DNA of 64,000 bases from Sipunculus nudus. Lineage: Eukaryota > Annelida > Sipuncula > Golfingiida > Sipunculidae. The stretch lies in NCBI GenBank assembly GCA_026874595.1, contig CM049313.1, forward strand, positions 27,586,008 through 27,650,007, in the 5' to 3' direction. Numbering within the stretch: the first letter of the stretch is position 1; each line of letters begins with the position of its first letter. Made by a program: the position numbers and the translations under genes. A model generated the notes under the pieces. That model saw only the letters and a program-made list of their open reading frames with translations, was not told the origin of the DNA and did no database searches. Shown in pieces: positions 39,841 through 52,651 of the stretch.

Positions 39841-40752
39841 AAAAACAAATAATTTCTGAGAATGAATATATTACCGTAAAAAAAATCATTCTCTCTGTTA
39901 GATCAGATGTTTTGGATTAACTCTTCTTCGCCAAATGCTGCAGCCCTCGGTGAGTGTGGAAGATTTTCTCTGAAAATCAGATTTATGTTAAAATGTGTTT
40001 CCTATTGGGTCAAATTACTTAGAATGGGAGTTTATATAAAGGTACCCTAAGCGTTTATATTATAAATTATATAGGTTAAACGAAGTAGGAAAGAATACGT
40101 GGGCAACAAGGGTAAAAAATATATTAATTTCTTTTGGATTTGGGTATACATGGATACTTCAAGATGTGGGTGATATAAATATATTTTTGTCAGGTTTCAA
40201 ATAAAGGATACATGATAACGAAAGGCAAAAAATGGACAGCTAACATAGAAAGTAATGGAAGATAGTAAACATATGCCATCTTTAAAAGTTTATTAAACAC
40301 CGAATTATATTTATCAGCAGTTCCAAATAAGAGATATAGAATTAGCTTAAGAGATTAAGGACATCATCACATAGTTTAGAATTGGTCGTCACAAGAAAAT
40401 AACCTAGGAAGAGAGATGTTGTAGATTTGGTCTTAAAATGGAGAATCTTATATTGAAGATGTGTACCATTTTGTCACTAACTGCCTTAATATATCATTAA
40501 GAAGAAAATATCTGTCTGAAGTTAATGATATGGCTTTCAATACTACAAATGTCTACTACAAATTGTGTCACAATTAAGAAGCTTTCAGCATTTTTATGTC
40601 TTGCATTTGTTAAAATAGAATCATTTCTAGATGATGCAAGGAACCAGTGGTGATGAATATTTCCTGTGTATCAATTGTTTTTATCTTGTTATGAACTTTT
40701 ATTCTGTGTTATAACCATTGACTTTTATTATTTTTTTGTGAAATACAGATAT
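39841..40752. other. AT-rich spacer sequence
   Basis: No gene or repeat recognised up to the LTR. Confidence 0.5.
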
Positions 40753-40933
40753 TGTTACCTGGGCGCATCAGCCAGTGTCGCCACCATACGGACATTAGAT
40801 ACGATAGTATTTACGGTAATATTTATATTGTTTACTGTAGTATCCAGTTAAGGCGATCTAGTAAAGATTGTTTATCAATGCTTTACTCTTCTTGGATGAG
40901 TGCCTAGTCGGCTTGGGCTACCCTCGCGCAACA
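40753..40933 (+). mobile_element. 5' LTR of gypsy family 2
   Basis: It begins TGTTACCTGGGCGC, ends CTCGCGCAACA, and is directly followed by a primer-binding site. The 181-bp length is short, as in several invertebrate gypsy lineages. No 3' LTR is visible after the pol remnant. Confidence 0.7.
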
Positions 40934-40951
40934 TGGTGGCAGCGGTATACG
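40934..40951 (+). promoter_or_regulatory. Primer-binding site of gypsy family 2
   Basis: TGGTGGCAGCGGTATACG abuts the LTR end. TGGTGGCAGCGG-type sites are common next to gypsy LTRs. It differs from the CTCGTCCGGGA site of family 1. Confidence 0.65.
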
Positions 40952-40989
40952 GATATTTCTGACTGTAGACTGTGTAGTGCATTGCTGAA

Positions 40990-41759
40990 ATGGCGGAAGC
41001 TAATGTTCCAGAGCCGGTGAGAGGCATCCGTCCGCCCGCTCAATTGCAACTCGATGGCGCCAACATTTCCGAGAACTGGAAATTATTCAAGCAAAAATGG
41101 AACATTTATGCCGTCATTGCTAATGTGAGCAGACAGGAACAGTCATACCAGGTCGCACTTCTCTTGCACACTTTACGTGTGTATAACGTGTGTATAACGG
41201 ATTTCACTTTGACACCCCTGATCATGAACGGACTGTAGAGGATATACGCAAGTTTGATGAGTTTGCCATCGGCGAAGTGAATGAGACATATGAAAGGTAC
41301 GTTTTTAACACTAGAAACCAAAGGGAAGGAGAGACATTTGAAACTTTTCACTCTGAAATTAGGCAACTTGTCAAAACATGTAACTACTGTACAGATTGTG
41401 TAGATTCGATAAATCGTGACAGGACAGTGCTTGGCACTCGTGATCAAATTGCCCAAACGGACATGCTTAAAGCCCGTAATCTAACCCTACAGCAAGCCAT
41501 AGATATCTGGAAAGCGTCTGAAAATGCAGCTGCCCAGGGTAAAGTGATAAGACCTGCTGAACAAGTACACAGAGTAAAATTAGATGCCTCAGGCAAGGAA
41601 ACCAAACCCAAATCTAAAATGTCACAGTCCAAGAAAGAATGCATGTTTTGGGGGCGTGTTCATCCTATAAAAAAAGAAAAATGTCCAGCTTGGAATAAGT
41701 CATGTGCCCTTTGTAAAGAAAGAAGTCACTTTGCTGTAAATGTCCCAACAAGAGATTAA
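40990..41759 (+). pseudogene. Gypsy family 2 gag
   Basis: ATG 40990 opens MAEANVPEPVRGIRPPAQLQ, followed by NWKLFKQKWNIYAVI. A frameshift near 41180-41200 moves to the next frame (TYERYVFNTRNQREGETF, DQIAQTDMLKARNLTLQQAI). The C-terminal zinc-knuckle region reads CMFWGRVHPIKKEKCPAW then CALCKERSHFAVNVP. Two expected Cys are altered. The product would be the retroelement capsid/nucleocapsid; this copy is inactive. Confidence 0.85.
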
Positions 41760-42249
41760 GACGTGATGAGAGAAAAACAGTAAAACAGCTTGGTGACTCG
41801 GGTGACTCGGATAATTCTCTTAATGACTCTACTGATGAAAGTCCACCTCAGTGGATTAATGTGTTGAACTCCGCCTTTGTCTCTGGCTCGAAGGAAGTAA
41901 AGTGCCAGCTGCTTGTCAACAAAAAGCCTGGTGTGCTTCAGATAGAGAGTGAGCCACTGTAAATGTACTGCCAGCCAGTTTAGTGCACACTGACATTTCA
42001 TCAACAACTACAAGGCTAAAAACATATACAGGATCAGAGATTATACCACTTGGTGTAACCCGTACTGTAGTGAAAAACTCTAAGACAAATAAGCGCTACT
42101 CAGTTGAGTTTGTAGTTGTGAAAGAAGACCTCAAGCCTATCTTGGGCCTATCAGCTGCACAGCAAATGGATTTGATCACTCTAAATGAGAGCGAGTTTGA
42201 TCGAGTATTTTCTCTGTCCATCACTGAGAGATACCCTGAAGTTTTTGAT
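41760..42249 (+). pseudogene. Gypsy family 2 protease region
   Basis: The frame reads VKCQLLVNKKPGVLQIESEP where family members have an Asp-Ser/Thr-Gly active site; the catalytic Asp is replaced and the frame breaks. It resumes with SSTTTRLKTYTGSEIIPLGV and ends ILGLSAAQQMDLI. Inactive. Confidence 0.7.
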
Positions 42250-42869
42250 GGCCAACTTGGTACATTCCCTGGTGAAGTAGGTTTAAGGGTTGACCCCAGT
42301 GTTAAACCTGTTATCATGCCAGCAAGGCGAGTACCTGTATCTCTGCTCCCAAAACTAAAGGCTAAAATCATGGAACTTGAGCAAAGAGGTGTTTTGGCCA
42401 AGGTGGAAGAAGCCACTCCACATGGGTCAATCAAATAGCTATTGCTCACAAGAAATCTGGTGAAATCAGAATCAGAACTCAATAGAGCCCTCCTTCGTGA
42501 GCACTACACGATGCCCATTCTAGAAGACAAGCTACATGAATTGGCCAAATCCAGATTATTTACCAAGTGTGACCTAGAAGGGGGGTACTGGCATTGTAAC
42601 CACGAATCCAGTTTACTCACTACGTTCCAGACCATCTTTTGACGTTTCAGGTGGTGTCGACTTCCTTTTGGTCTGTCAGTGTCAGCAGAAATCTTCCAGA
42701 AGAAGCTGTTAGATGCTCTTGACAACCCATCGGGAGTGATCTGCATTGCTGATGATGTTGAGGTGCATGGCGCTGATGAAGCTGAGCATGACGCCAGTTT
42801 TGATCGATTCCTTAGTCGCTGAACAGCAGTGAGAACAGGCTCCAGCTGAAGAAATATCAGACTACTTTC
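42250..42869 (+). pseudogene. Gypsy family 2 reverse transcriptase
   Basis: Motifs in order: RVPVSLLPKLKAKIMELEQR, GVLAKVEEATP, then after a stop (42436) HYTMPILEDKLHELA, LFTKCDLEGGYW, and after another stop RLPFGLSVSAEIFQKKL. The catalytic IADD is at 42745-42756. Further stops follow near 42821. This is a decayed Ty3/gypsy RT. Confidence 0.9.
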
Positions 42870-43599
42870 ATGGGTCACATGATCACTAGAGATGGACAAA
42901 AGATAGATCCTGAAAAAGTGAGAGCTGTCACTGATCTCCCAGCTCCCACCAATGGTGACGAACTGAGGAGAGTTCTAGGTATGATAAATTACCTATCAAA
43001 GTTTTTGCCGAATTACTCAGATGTAGCAGACCCACTACAGATGCTTCTCCGAGACAATGTTCCTTGGACATGGTCAGATGCGCAACAACAAACATTCATC
43101 AATCTTAAACATATGATAAGCAGTGCTCCTTGTCTAGGCTACTACAACCCTGAGAAAATACTCATACTACAGAATGACGCCAGTGACTATGGTATTGGTT
43201 CAGTCTTGATGCAAGAGGGAAAACCCATAGCCTATGCTAGCAGAAAACTTAAGTCTTTTGAAAAGGATTGATATGCTCCCATTGAGAAAGAGATGGCAGC
43301 AGTCCTGTACGGAATTCAGAAGTTTCATCACTATACCTACGGACGGGATGCTATTGTGATACTTGATCACCTACCGCTGGTAACCATAAAGAACAAACCA
43401 CTGTCCAAGGCACCGCGACGCTGGCGGAATTTCCTTCTTCAAGCACAAGGATACAACTTCAAGCTTGTGCACAAACCTGGCAAAGAACTGACAATCCCGG
43501 ATACGCTATCTCGTGCGCCAGTTCACAGAGCTGAACCGGACTCTGTCGTTGCTGTGAACAATCTATCATTTACACTGATCAATGACAAATGACTCGGTG
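42870..43599 (+). pseudogene. Gypsy family 2 RNase H region
   Basis: FMGHMITRDGQKIDPEKV and RRVLGMINYLSKFLPNYSDV form the connection. RNase H follows with NDASDYGIGSVLMQEGKPIA, a stop at 43269, IEKEMAAVLYGIQKFHHYTY, LDHLPL (normally TDHxPL) and HKPGKELTIPDTLSRAP. Confidence 0.9.
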
Positions 43600-44559
43600 A
43601 AATCCGCTCTGAGACCGAAGGTGATGCTACATTGCAACTCTTGAAAAAAGCATAATGAAGGGATGGCCTAGTAAGAGTGAGATTCCACAGCCAATACTAC
43701 CTTATTATGGATACCGAGATGAACTTACCATTCTGGATGGTATTGTTCTCAGAGGGGACCGTGTTGTCATCCCTATCTCGCTAAGATCAGATATCAAACG
43801 TAAAGTGCATGTTGGACATTCAGGCATCAACTCGTGCCTTCGCAGAGCCAGTGAGTTAGTGTTCTGGCCGGGAGTGTCCAGTGAAATCAGACGGATATAT
43901 GCGCAACTCTCCCAGATAAGCAACCAACTCAGCCACTGATCCTCCATGAAGTCCCAGATAGACCTTGGGAGAAACTGGGTACTGATATATTCAGTATTCA
44001 AGGCCGTGAGTACCTCGTTACTGTGGACTACTTCAGTCGATTGTTTTTGAGGTTGACTACTTGCCAGACACTAAAGCAGAAACAGTTGTGACGAAAATAA
44101 AACATGACTTCGCAAGACATGGGATACCAGACAATGTTATCAGTGACAATGGCTCCCAGTTTACGTCAGATGTGTTTAAAAAAATTGCGTGTGAATGGAG
44201 CTTCACACATATGACTAGCAATCCTGGTAACAGTAGAAGCGATGGTGCAGCTGAAGCAGCTGTAAAAATTGCAAACGTCTTATGGAAAAGTCTCTTAAAA
44301 ACCATGAGGATGCATATCTAGGTTTGTTGAATTTGAGAAACACCCCGCAAGAAGGACTCAACTCTGGTCCAGTTCAGCGTCTTATGAACAGGCGCACCAA
44401 AACGTTGTTGCCTACAACTAATATACTACTGATGCCTCGAAACACGCAAGTGACCAATGACAAAGTGCTCCTAGACAACACCCGCCAAAGTGTAGTACAA
44501 AGGTACGAATCAAACCGGACACTAAGGCCTTTAGATACCGGTGCTAAAGTGCGCATTCA
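43600..44559 (+). pseudogene. Gypsy family 2 integrase, cut at the arm boundary
   Basis: The N-terminal HHCC domain keeps HVGHSGINSCLRRASELVFW but loses the CxxC pair (IYAQLSQISNQ). The catalytic core shows GTDIF, then SDNGSQFTSDVFK and, at the Glu, SDGAAEAAV. The tail reads GLNSGPVQRLMNRRTKTLLP to DTGAKVRIQ, where the gypsy sequence stops and the right arm of the inverted repeat starts. Several shifts. No C-terminal tail or 3' LTR follows. Confidence 0.85.
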
Positions 44560-44738
44560 ACCAATTCCAGTGTATATTGGTAACAGGCAAGAGACGCCAA
44601 ACACAAAAAGCACAACCGCCGATAAATTTGTAAATGCCCGACAAACTCAACGAAAGTTATGTCTTATTTGCATATCGTTCCAAACAAAAAGGGTACTGCT
44701 CAAAGTGCCAAACTGCATGTAAACTTGTGTCAACGAGA

Positions 44739-45499
44739 TAAGTGCCAGATTTGAACTTCTGGCCTGAATTTTTATTTGTAAGGGAGTGGATGGACATCTG
44801 TTGTCCTCATCATCTGTTGCAAGATATTTTTTTCCAACCTAACAATATGAACAATCTTGTGATAAGTTGCTTTAATGCTAGAGGTGCCATGTATTCGCCG
44901 CCGAACATTGATAACTTGGTTACAGAAAGAAATACTAGTATTGATTTCATGTGCATGTATTTCGGAACATTGGCTCTTCAATGATACCTTAAAGAGCCTG
45001 AACTCTAACTCTTCCAGTTACTCTAGTTTCGGGATTGCCGACTCTAGTCTTAATCCAGTAGACCCTTCTCGTAGAGGCAAAGGTTAAGTTGCCATTTTAT
45101 TCATGTCAAAATATAAAAAAAAGTATAGTTAAAATGTTGCAATTCCGACCGGATAATTGGTGTCAGATTGACTATCGATCCAAACTGTTATCTTTATCAT
45201 TTTCTGTATACTTACCATCGTCTAACGCTAGTTTAGATAAATATGAGCTACATTTAATTAACCTATGTGATATATATGATATGTATACTCAGATAAGCGC
45301 TTTGCCTTTTGGTGGAGATTTCAAGGTAAAGTTAAAGGAGTCCTGGTGTGGGCCTCGCAATGATTGTAAAAGCAATCTTGCCGATCGCATTTTATCCGAA
45401 AACACTTACGCTCAATCAGTAATCATGATCTCTGTGATGGTCCTCTTTAAACAAACCCAATCCCGAGACCCGGTCTACAATTTCAAATTCACCTTTTAA
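44739..45499 (+). pseudogene. LINE ORF2 endonuclease domain, right arm
   Basis: Same broken endonuclease as at 30440-31200, with one Thr/Ser change (QTQSRDP here, QTQTRDP there). It is the mirrored copy and is not an independent insertion. Confidence 0.7.
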
Positions 45500-47997
45500 A
45501 AAATATTATTACTCAGAGCTGATGCTGTTTCCATAGACCTAGCAATCTCCTGTGCCTAAGTTAATGTGGGATCCTTCTCTAACAGTTTTCTTCTGAACGC
45601 ATCACTTTTATAGGTATGTATGATCTGGTATCTAATATATTTACATAACCTGCCATCAAAGCCAAAATTAACTGATTTTCTGCGAAGTAGAGCGAAAATT
45701 GATCAACAGTTTCATGTTCATTTTGACGCATTTTCTGGGTTCTCTGGTCCGTTAACCTTTCTGCAACCTTGTTTTAGGATGTTCATTTTTTTTCTCAGTG
45801 GATTTTGTTTGCTTCCAAATCAGCCTTGGGCAATTCCAGCTAATTCGCATATTACAAAATGGCCGTCAAAATAATACTAAAAAACAAAAACACCATAATT
45901 ACCTTAACATTTAACACAAACTGTTAACCAATAAATGGATTTCAGGGTATTATGACCCAGAGAACTCATTTTTTTATATTATCGTATCCAAAATGACCAC
46001 CATTTTCACCCCCCCCCCCCTCCCCGGCCCGATTCGTATATGAGCATGTCACAGTGTATGGACTTCCATGCAGACCCAGTACTTGACACGGCCACTTCGA
46101 TGCATGCACTTTCTCGCATGATAAAATCCATTGCATTATAAAGGTTGTTGATATGGACGGACAAAGCTTTCGCATGAAAAAAGCAAGCGCTGTCTGAATA
46201 TAACATTTTTGTATAATCATTTATTAAATACAGCCGGTTTGTACTATATGAATCATCCAGCCCCTTTGTCCGCGACCTTTAATGCAGTGTTTTGTTCACG
46301 TTTGTTCACAAATGCAGGGGTCGTTAAACTGCCTTTCCGCATGTCTCAGGCAAGCAAATACGTGCACGGAAAGGCATTTTTCAATTTTTTACCAATCTGT
46401 AGCTAGTAGCTGATGCGTAGTAACAAACATGACACAAAAAAAAACGAAATATTTTACAGGTGGTGTTCCACCGACTCCCTATTTTTCCATTTTTTCCCAA
46501 TAAAAATGGCCTATAATTTCTTTTACTTTCCGGCATTTAGGCCCTTATCTCCTATATATTCCTCGGTTTCTTTTCACCGCAAAATCGCGTTTCTGATATA
46601 TCATTGTTACTATTGCTAACATTATGTTCTTTTTGCATGATGGTTTGATAAAATGGTAGGATGAATCTTTAGCAGAATGGCATTTTTCCTGCGGGAAAGC
46701 AAACCTGTATAAATGCTTTTACGTTTGAAAGTATTACGATCCATGCATATGCATATGTGGCCACCAACGTTCACGAAATACAGTCCTGTATATTATTACA
46801 CCTGTGCCAGGTGGCGAGGTGTTATGTTTTGTTTCCCTGGTTGGTTTGTCTATTAGAATCTTCACTCCAAACTTTGTCTATGAGAAACTTCACTCCAATA
46901 TCAGAATCTTCGCACACAAGGAACTATCCTTTTGAAGAGAATCTGGATCACCATTGTGAGATATCTCTATCCCAGACGGGGCCATTTAATGAAAGCCTTC
47001 TGAGCCTTAGCGATCACTCTTTGTCCGTCCTCCGTCCGGTTGTCCGGAAAAGTGAAATTATGGGTCACTGCGAACTGTATCCTCCGAGCTATGGGGTTCT
47101 TAAGTACCCCCAGAATAATGAAAAAAATTGATACAAAAGCTCCAGTATCTGAATAACTGATGCATTGATTGCCATGATACTTTAATTCCATGCATATTGA
47201 TCATGGAGTATTTCATCATTTCCTGAACACTGGAGGCGCCACCTGTATTATTTCTAAGTTTTACGCATTTTTTTTCTCAATTTTGATATAAATAAAATGT
47301 GCACATTTATACTCATATATGTATATACACATGCACATAGATATGCCACTCTATATTCACACGACTGTTGATAAATGTAGAGAATTGTTTTAGTTATGGT
47401 ATAAACATTCATAATAATTCTCCGCTTGCTAAACGGTAATGTAACAGTTCTGAGCTGCATATGTGCTGTAGCTAACACCAGTATTGTCAGTTACATTAAC
47501 AATAACATTAGGAGTAATGCTAAGTGACATTTCACAATATTAATCGTTTGAACAGAATAATTAATGATGAACATGCACAACCTAGGAGATTTTGTAAAGC
47601 GAGAAAAAAAAAACAGAAAAAAAGTAAATATACTTATAAAAGTAATAAGTGTTCCTCACACGACAGACCTAAACTTGATGAGTCTGTGTTTCAATGCTGT
47701 TCTTCACCTGAGATCCCCATTGTCACTTGTTTGTTGCCATCTGCTATCTGCGAAGCTGCTGCCGTCTGTCGGCGATTTTCTGAGCGTGACACTGCTGCCA
47801 TCTCTTGACCGGTGTTGTGACTGTCCTACTGGTTTAGTGCGCATGCGTGATGTGCGTTCCACGTGCACTGGATTGAAATCCCCGTCATTGTAAAATAAGA
47901 GAAAGGTCGCTTAGCGACTGTTACTTGCTTGGAGGGCCAACACTGGGTGGAAAAAGGTCTCTGAGTTTTGAACTTTTCACCCTCAAGCCGCCGATAA
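45500..47997. other. Arm sequence without recognised gene
   Basis: Mirror of 27941-30439, including a C12 run at 46009-46020. No gene identified. Confidence 0.5.
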
Positions 47998-48768
47998 ATC
48001 TTATTCAGAGGTTGGGTTTGCGGTCAGTTCTTGAATGCGGACAAGCTGGCCATTAATGTAAAGCTGCCAGAAACGCGCCTTCAGGCCATCGTTGTAGGCT
48101 TTTTGTCATTTGCGGTTTCGCTTTTTGTTTAATTGAAAATCCAATGCTGTCAAGTCTTCAGTGAATCTGACTCCGTTACCTCTCACCGATTTTTTACTCT
48201 TATTATTATCAAGTTTCTGAGTGGTCTGCTATAAAGCCTAACTAAAATATGTCTCGGTCTGGAACCTTTCAGGCTTGTTCTGTGGGCATTTTCTATTGCT
48301 TTAACAACTCCAGCTTCCTCCATGTCCCCTGCCAGTTTATTCTGGGTTTCACCCACTAACACTATCCTGAGATTCCACTCTCTCTGGTATCGCTCTACCT
48401 TATTTAGCTCTTCTGAGACTTTCAGTTGCATACTTTCAATTTGTGCATCTAACTCTTTTTTCAGTTCCTCTACTTGTCTCCTTCATTCTCTCTCACCCCC
48501 TTTAAGTTCACTAACTGTGGTGTCTAACGTGGTAAGGCCAGTTTCTATCGTTTGTATGTTTTTTCTTTATCTTTTTCTGTGTCTTCAGTTCTTCATGCAT
48601 GTTATTTATTGACTGTCTTATGTCCTCGTTCGAGGTTTTTACTAAATGTTTAGTGCGTGTTTCAATTGGGTTTGAATATCAAGGTCACTCACCGTAGCGC
48701 TTGTATTTTCGTCAGTCTCAGCTTGAGCTTGTGCTTCATTCAACCAATATTTGTCCATGTTTGATGAT
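47998..48768 (-). pseudogene. LINE ORF1 remnant, right arm
   Basis: Mirror copy of the L1-like ORF1 at 27170-27940 with the same stops. The shared breaks show that it was already dead before the arms were duplicated. Confidence 0.75.
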
Positions 48769-50014
48769 TACTGACTTGGCTTTTTCCCAGATTTGTTTTG
48801 CCGTGTCATGTTGCTGGTCTTATGGCACTCCTGTAGAATATAATATCCAGGTAGCGGGAGCTCTGAGAAAACCCCTCCTCACTCACTTGTCATGTGACCG
48901 GAAGTCATCCTGTCATCTTCTGTTTTAACATTGTTGAACGATATTCACCATCGTTAACAGTGAACTAAAGTGACGGGGTTGATATATAATGGCGTGGACA
49001 AACAGATATCATATTTATTCCAAGACAACTTATTATTCCTACCTTTAAGGGACAGCCCATATTGGTCACCTAATACTTATAAAAGGAATTCGGTTCACGT
49101 TTGTTCGCAATGTTCTCTAAAACCGCGTTGTGTATAATATTGTGCCATACATCTTTTGAAAGGTTATTATCCCCGCAGTGACATAGGCGGCATGAAAATA
49201 AATAATTTTTAATGTACGTATAATTTTGAGTGATTTTTCCGTTTTTTTACCGAGCCCAGCCGAACTGTCTTCGGCAATCACCGGAATGCGTGCATCGTGG
49301 TCACTTAACCTCTAACACTAAGGACTATTGTTCATATGAATAACGCTTGCTTTAAATGAGGGATTTGACCCACGTGCGTGGTCAGTAAAAGAGAAAAACA
49401 CATGTTTCTCGCTTTATGAAATGGAGAGTTCAACCCAGGAGGATTAATGACAAAACCTTATTCAAGGTCCCAATTTCAGGAACAGGGCTGGGCTGGGGTG
49501 GGGTTGGGTGGTGGCAGGGGTTTCAGGCCTCAAAATTTGTCTGATACGATGAAAAGAATGTTGCGGTGGTTGAAAATGGGATACGGACCCACTGCACGGA
49601 GTCCCGCTGGTCCGCTTCTGTTACTTACGATGAATGCATATTTCTGTTTCCTTCTTCAGGAACAGTTTCCTTGCAACGTACATTTAATTAATCTTTCATG
49701 TGTTCCTCACATCAACCTATTCTTTATACGTCCAATGATAGAAACCAGTCAAATATCAACGAAACACTGTATGCCTCCGCGTCTCATTCCGGTTCGCAAT
49801 GTAAACCATCACTGACCAGGTCTTCAAAGTAAACATACCGGGGTATGTTTTGCCACGAGCACAGCGCCACAAAATAACAGTTAAAAATATTGGTACATAT
49901 CGTATTCCGAGAGTATCCCAATATAAATCCATATTTTCTTATAACTTTTATAATAAAAAAATAAGCCAACATTCAATATCTCAGTAAATATATCTCCCAA
50001 AACCAGGTAAAAAG
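48769..50014. other. Arm sequence, possible Helitron body
   Basis: Mirror of 25924-27169. Contains the substitutions opposite left positions 26584 and 26750. Confidence 0.5.
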
Positions 50015-50040
50015 CCCGGTATACCGGGTTTATCAGCTAG
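50015..50040 (+). mobile_element. Helitron-type 3' terminus (right arm)
   Basis: The palindrome CCCGGTATACCGGG (50015-50028) is followed by TTTATCAG, CTAG (50037-50040) and T. Mirror of 25898-25923. Confidence 0.55.
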
Positions 50041-51229
50041 TAGATTATATTACTTTAATGAATTTGGCCCTTGGTCTGTGGCCGCTCCTACGGCCCCCCT
50101 CCCCCCCCCTTCAGCTAAAACATTTCTCAGTTTATCTAATTTTTGTTTCTCATTTATTCGTAATTGATTATCGATTATAAATACCATTCGTTATTTTCTA
50201 GCAGTTACATTATTAATTTATCCACTATTTCTTACATTCGAATTCATAAGTTGATGATATAAATTAAAAGTCCTTCAATCCAAATGTTTCTATAGTGCCG
50301 GAGGGAGTCTTCCCATTATTGCACTCTGCCGAGAACCCACCCCCATTCGCATTCGTCTGTGACTGAGGCACGGCCTTCCTTGTCGCCTCGACACTCAAAT
50401 TCAGTATAGTCCTGTGCTCTCCCAAAACACAAAAACGATCATTCAAATGATGGTATGTGGCAAGTTATGAACGAAGATGCGCAGTTCCACCATCCAAATA
50501 TCAACAGGTTACATACAATTTAATTTTTAGACAGTATAGTTTTTTTTACTAAATTTTTTAGGAAATATAAAGAATATAGCCGGACACATGGGTACCCCGA
50601 CCCATTGATCTGTGACTACGTTATACAAAGAAATTTAAGGAAACAGCTATTAGTCTATTTTGTGAAAGGTGCCTAAAATGTCCTCTTTACACTGCATATA
50701 TTAAAAACTTTTCAAAATATGGGAAGGAAACACTACCGTGTGCCTGTAATTAACTGTCCAAAATGAATATGGCTTTAGATTTTATACATATAAATAATTT
50801 AAAACAAACACAATATTTTTAATTTTTAAAGGCTGAAAGTAGATTACGTATATACTAATAATTCATATATATTGCGCACACACACACACACACACATGCA
50901 TATTGATTAAACCTCTTGCAATCGTCGCACTCTGTTTTACCGATGGTCGCAGATACATTTTGTCATTACCACATACCATAATGTTACCGATGTTATTTCA
51001 CGAATTGTTGATTTCTGCCAATATTTAGTTATTACCTGCGTGCCAAGATCCATCTTAACAGTATTAATGAGTCTTGTGTCATTTCTACCTTTAAATAGGA
51101 TCGGCCATATCGCGAGGCAACTACGTCCTAAACGGTCAACAGTCTTGAGAATATTCAGACCAGTTCAATACAAGTGGTCATAGCAAGCTGTCAGTGCAGG
51201 CTACACAAGGTCATTAAATATGTGGAATC
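50041..51229. other. Non-coding arm sequence
   Basis: Contains the C9 (vs G12) and (CA)10 (vs (TG)12) differences from the left arm. No gene. Confidence 0.5.
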
Positions 51230-51451
51230 CAGGGACGGATCCAGGGGGGGGGGGGCGGAGGGGATGGGGGTTATATATACCCCTCAATATTTGACAAGGG
51301 GGGTATGGCCCATTGTATTATGCCCCCTAATGTTTTGAATGTGAGTGGGATAAAATGAGGATTTTCACACTTTAAAACCCTGCCACAGAATTCATAAAAT
51401 GGCATGCCTTCAGTTTTTGCACCTTTGGCTCAACAGCGCCTAATAGCCGCC
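51230..51451. mobile_element. Dispersed repeat with CAGGGACGGATCCAG end (right arm)
   Basis: Mirror of 24480-24701. The end CAGGGACGGATCCAG is followed by G12. Confidence 0.5.
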
Positions 51452-51954
51452 TATGCCTGAACGAAACCAGTTATTTTGCAAATCTTTAAACCCTTTGCAT
51501 GCCGGTGATCATTATCATAGACAAATTGTAAACCCATCATCTAATAAGCAAACATAAAAGATCACATGCTTTACAAGATCAGAAGTAGAGAAAATCTGCT
51601 TACTTAATAAGTGTGGCATATTTCGTCCTAAGATATGTATTCAACAAACTTAAAAAATGACTCAATGTAAACAACTTTAAAAATCCTCCTCCTGAAAAGT
51701 TAACATCCATTGCCCATACTTCTTATGGGTTTTCTAATGAGATTTCCTAGATAATATGTGGAAGTGATGTGAAAAATCTTGATACTAGAAATATTTTGCA
51801 ATGTCTTATGGGTTTACCAACAATAAGAAATAGCATAATTTTGGTGACAGAATTATTTGGATAGTATAGGAATTATCTGGTACCATATGCACTTCCGTCC
51901 TCAGATCTTGTACCTACAACAAGTCACATTTTCACACTGAAGGGTTGTGTACTC

Positions 51955-52651
51955 TTACTGAACCTAATATAAACAGATCACGTATGCGTGATGAACACAT
52001 ATCTTGTAATGGAGATAAAAACAAATCAGATTCTGCAACACTAGGCAGCGTGAAATGTCTAGGGGAATGAATAAAGAAGTCAGTGGGTTTTTGTTAACAC
52101 ATAACTACGATTTATTCTTAAAACAACCCTAACAATACAATATACTAAATCAATTAAATTATACAGTAAAACAGCGGTTTAGCAACAAGTCAATACAATT
52201 ACATAGAAAAATAATGTGCACAGTACCTGGATACCAACACCGTCACCACAATAAGTCCTTTAAATGTATACTCTCGGAGAATGACAGTCCAGTGTAAAGT
52301 TCTTGCAACAACCCAGAGAGTAAACTGAAGTCCAAATGCATAAAATCCAGGATAAAGACTTAGAACATCTATAATTGCCGCATTCGTTGGATAAGGTTCT
52401 AGAAAACTGACACACGCTTCTGCGTCCGCTAGAATCTGCTCTGTTCTCTCTCTCTCTCTGCCTCCTGCTTACACACAGCCCCTTATATACTTTCTCACCT
52501 CAAGCCGAGAGTTTTCCACTTCTCAAACAGTCTATAAGATCTTACACAACACAGTAACACGCGTTTCAGGAATTCTCTAGAAAAACAGCGCTGTGTATCT
52601 CCACATACCAGGCTCATCACGTGACCTACGACCAGGCGTGAAGACCTGAGA
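51955..52651 (-). mobile_element. Solo LTR of gypsy family 1 (right arm)
   Basis: Mirror of 23280-23976, with the same TATA region (CCCCTTATATAC on the plus strand near 52480). Confidence 0.7.

Noticed and set aside
44282-44722. 146-residue ORF as one intact protein
   Set aside because: It is a chance fusion of gypsy integrase C-terminus with innermost arm sequence at 44559/44560.
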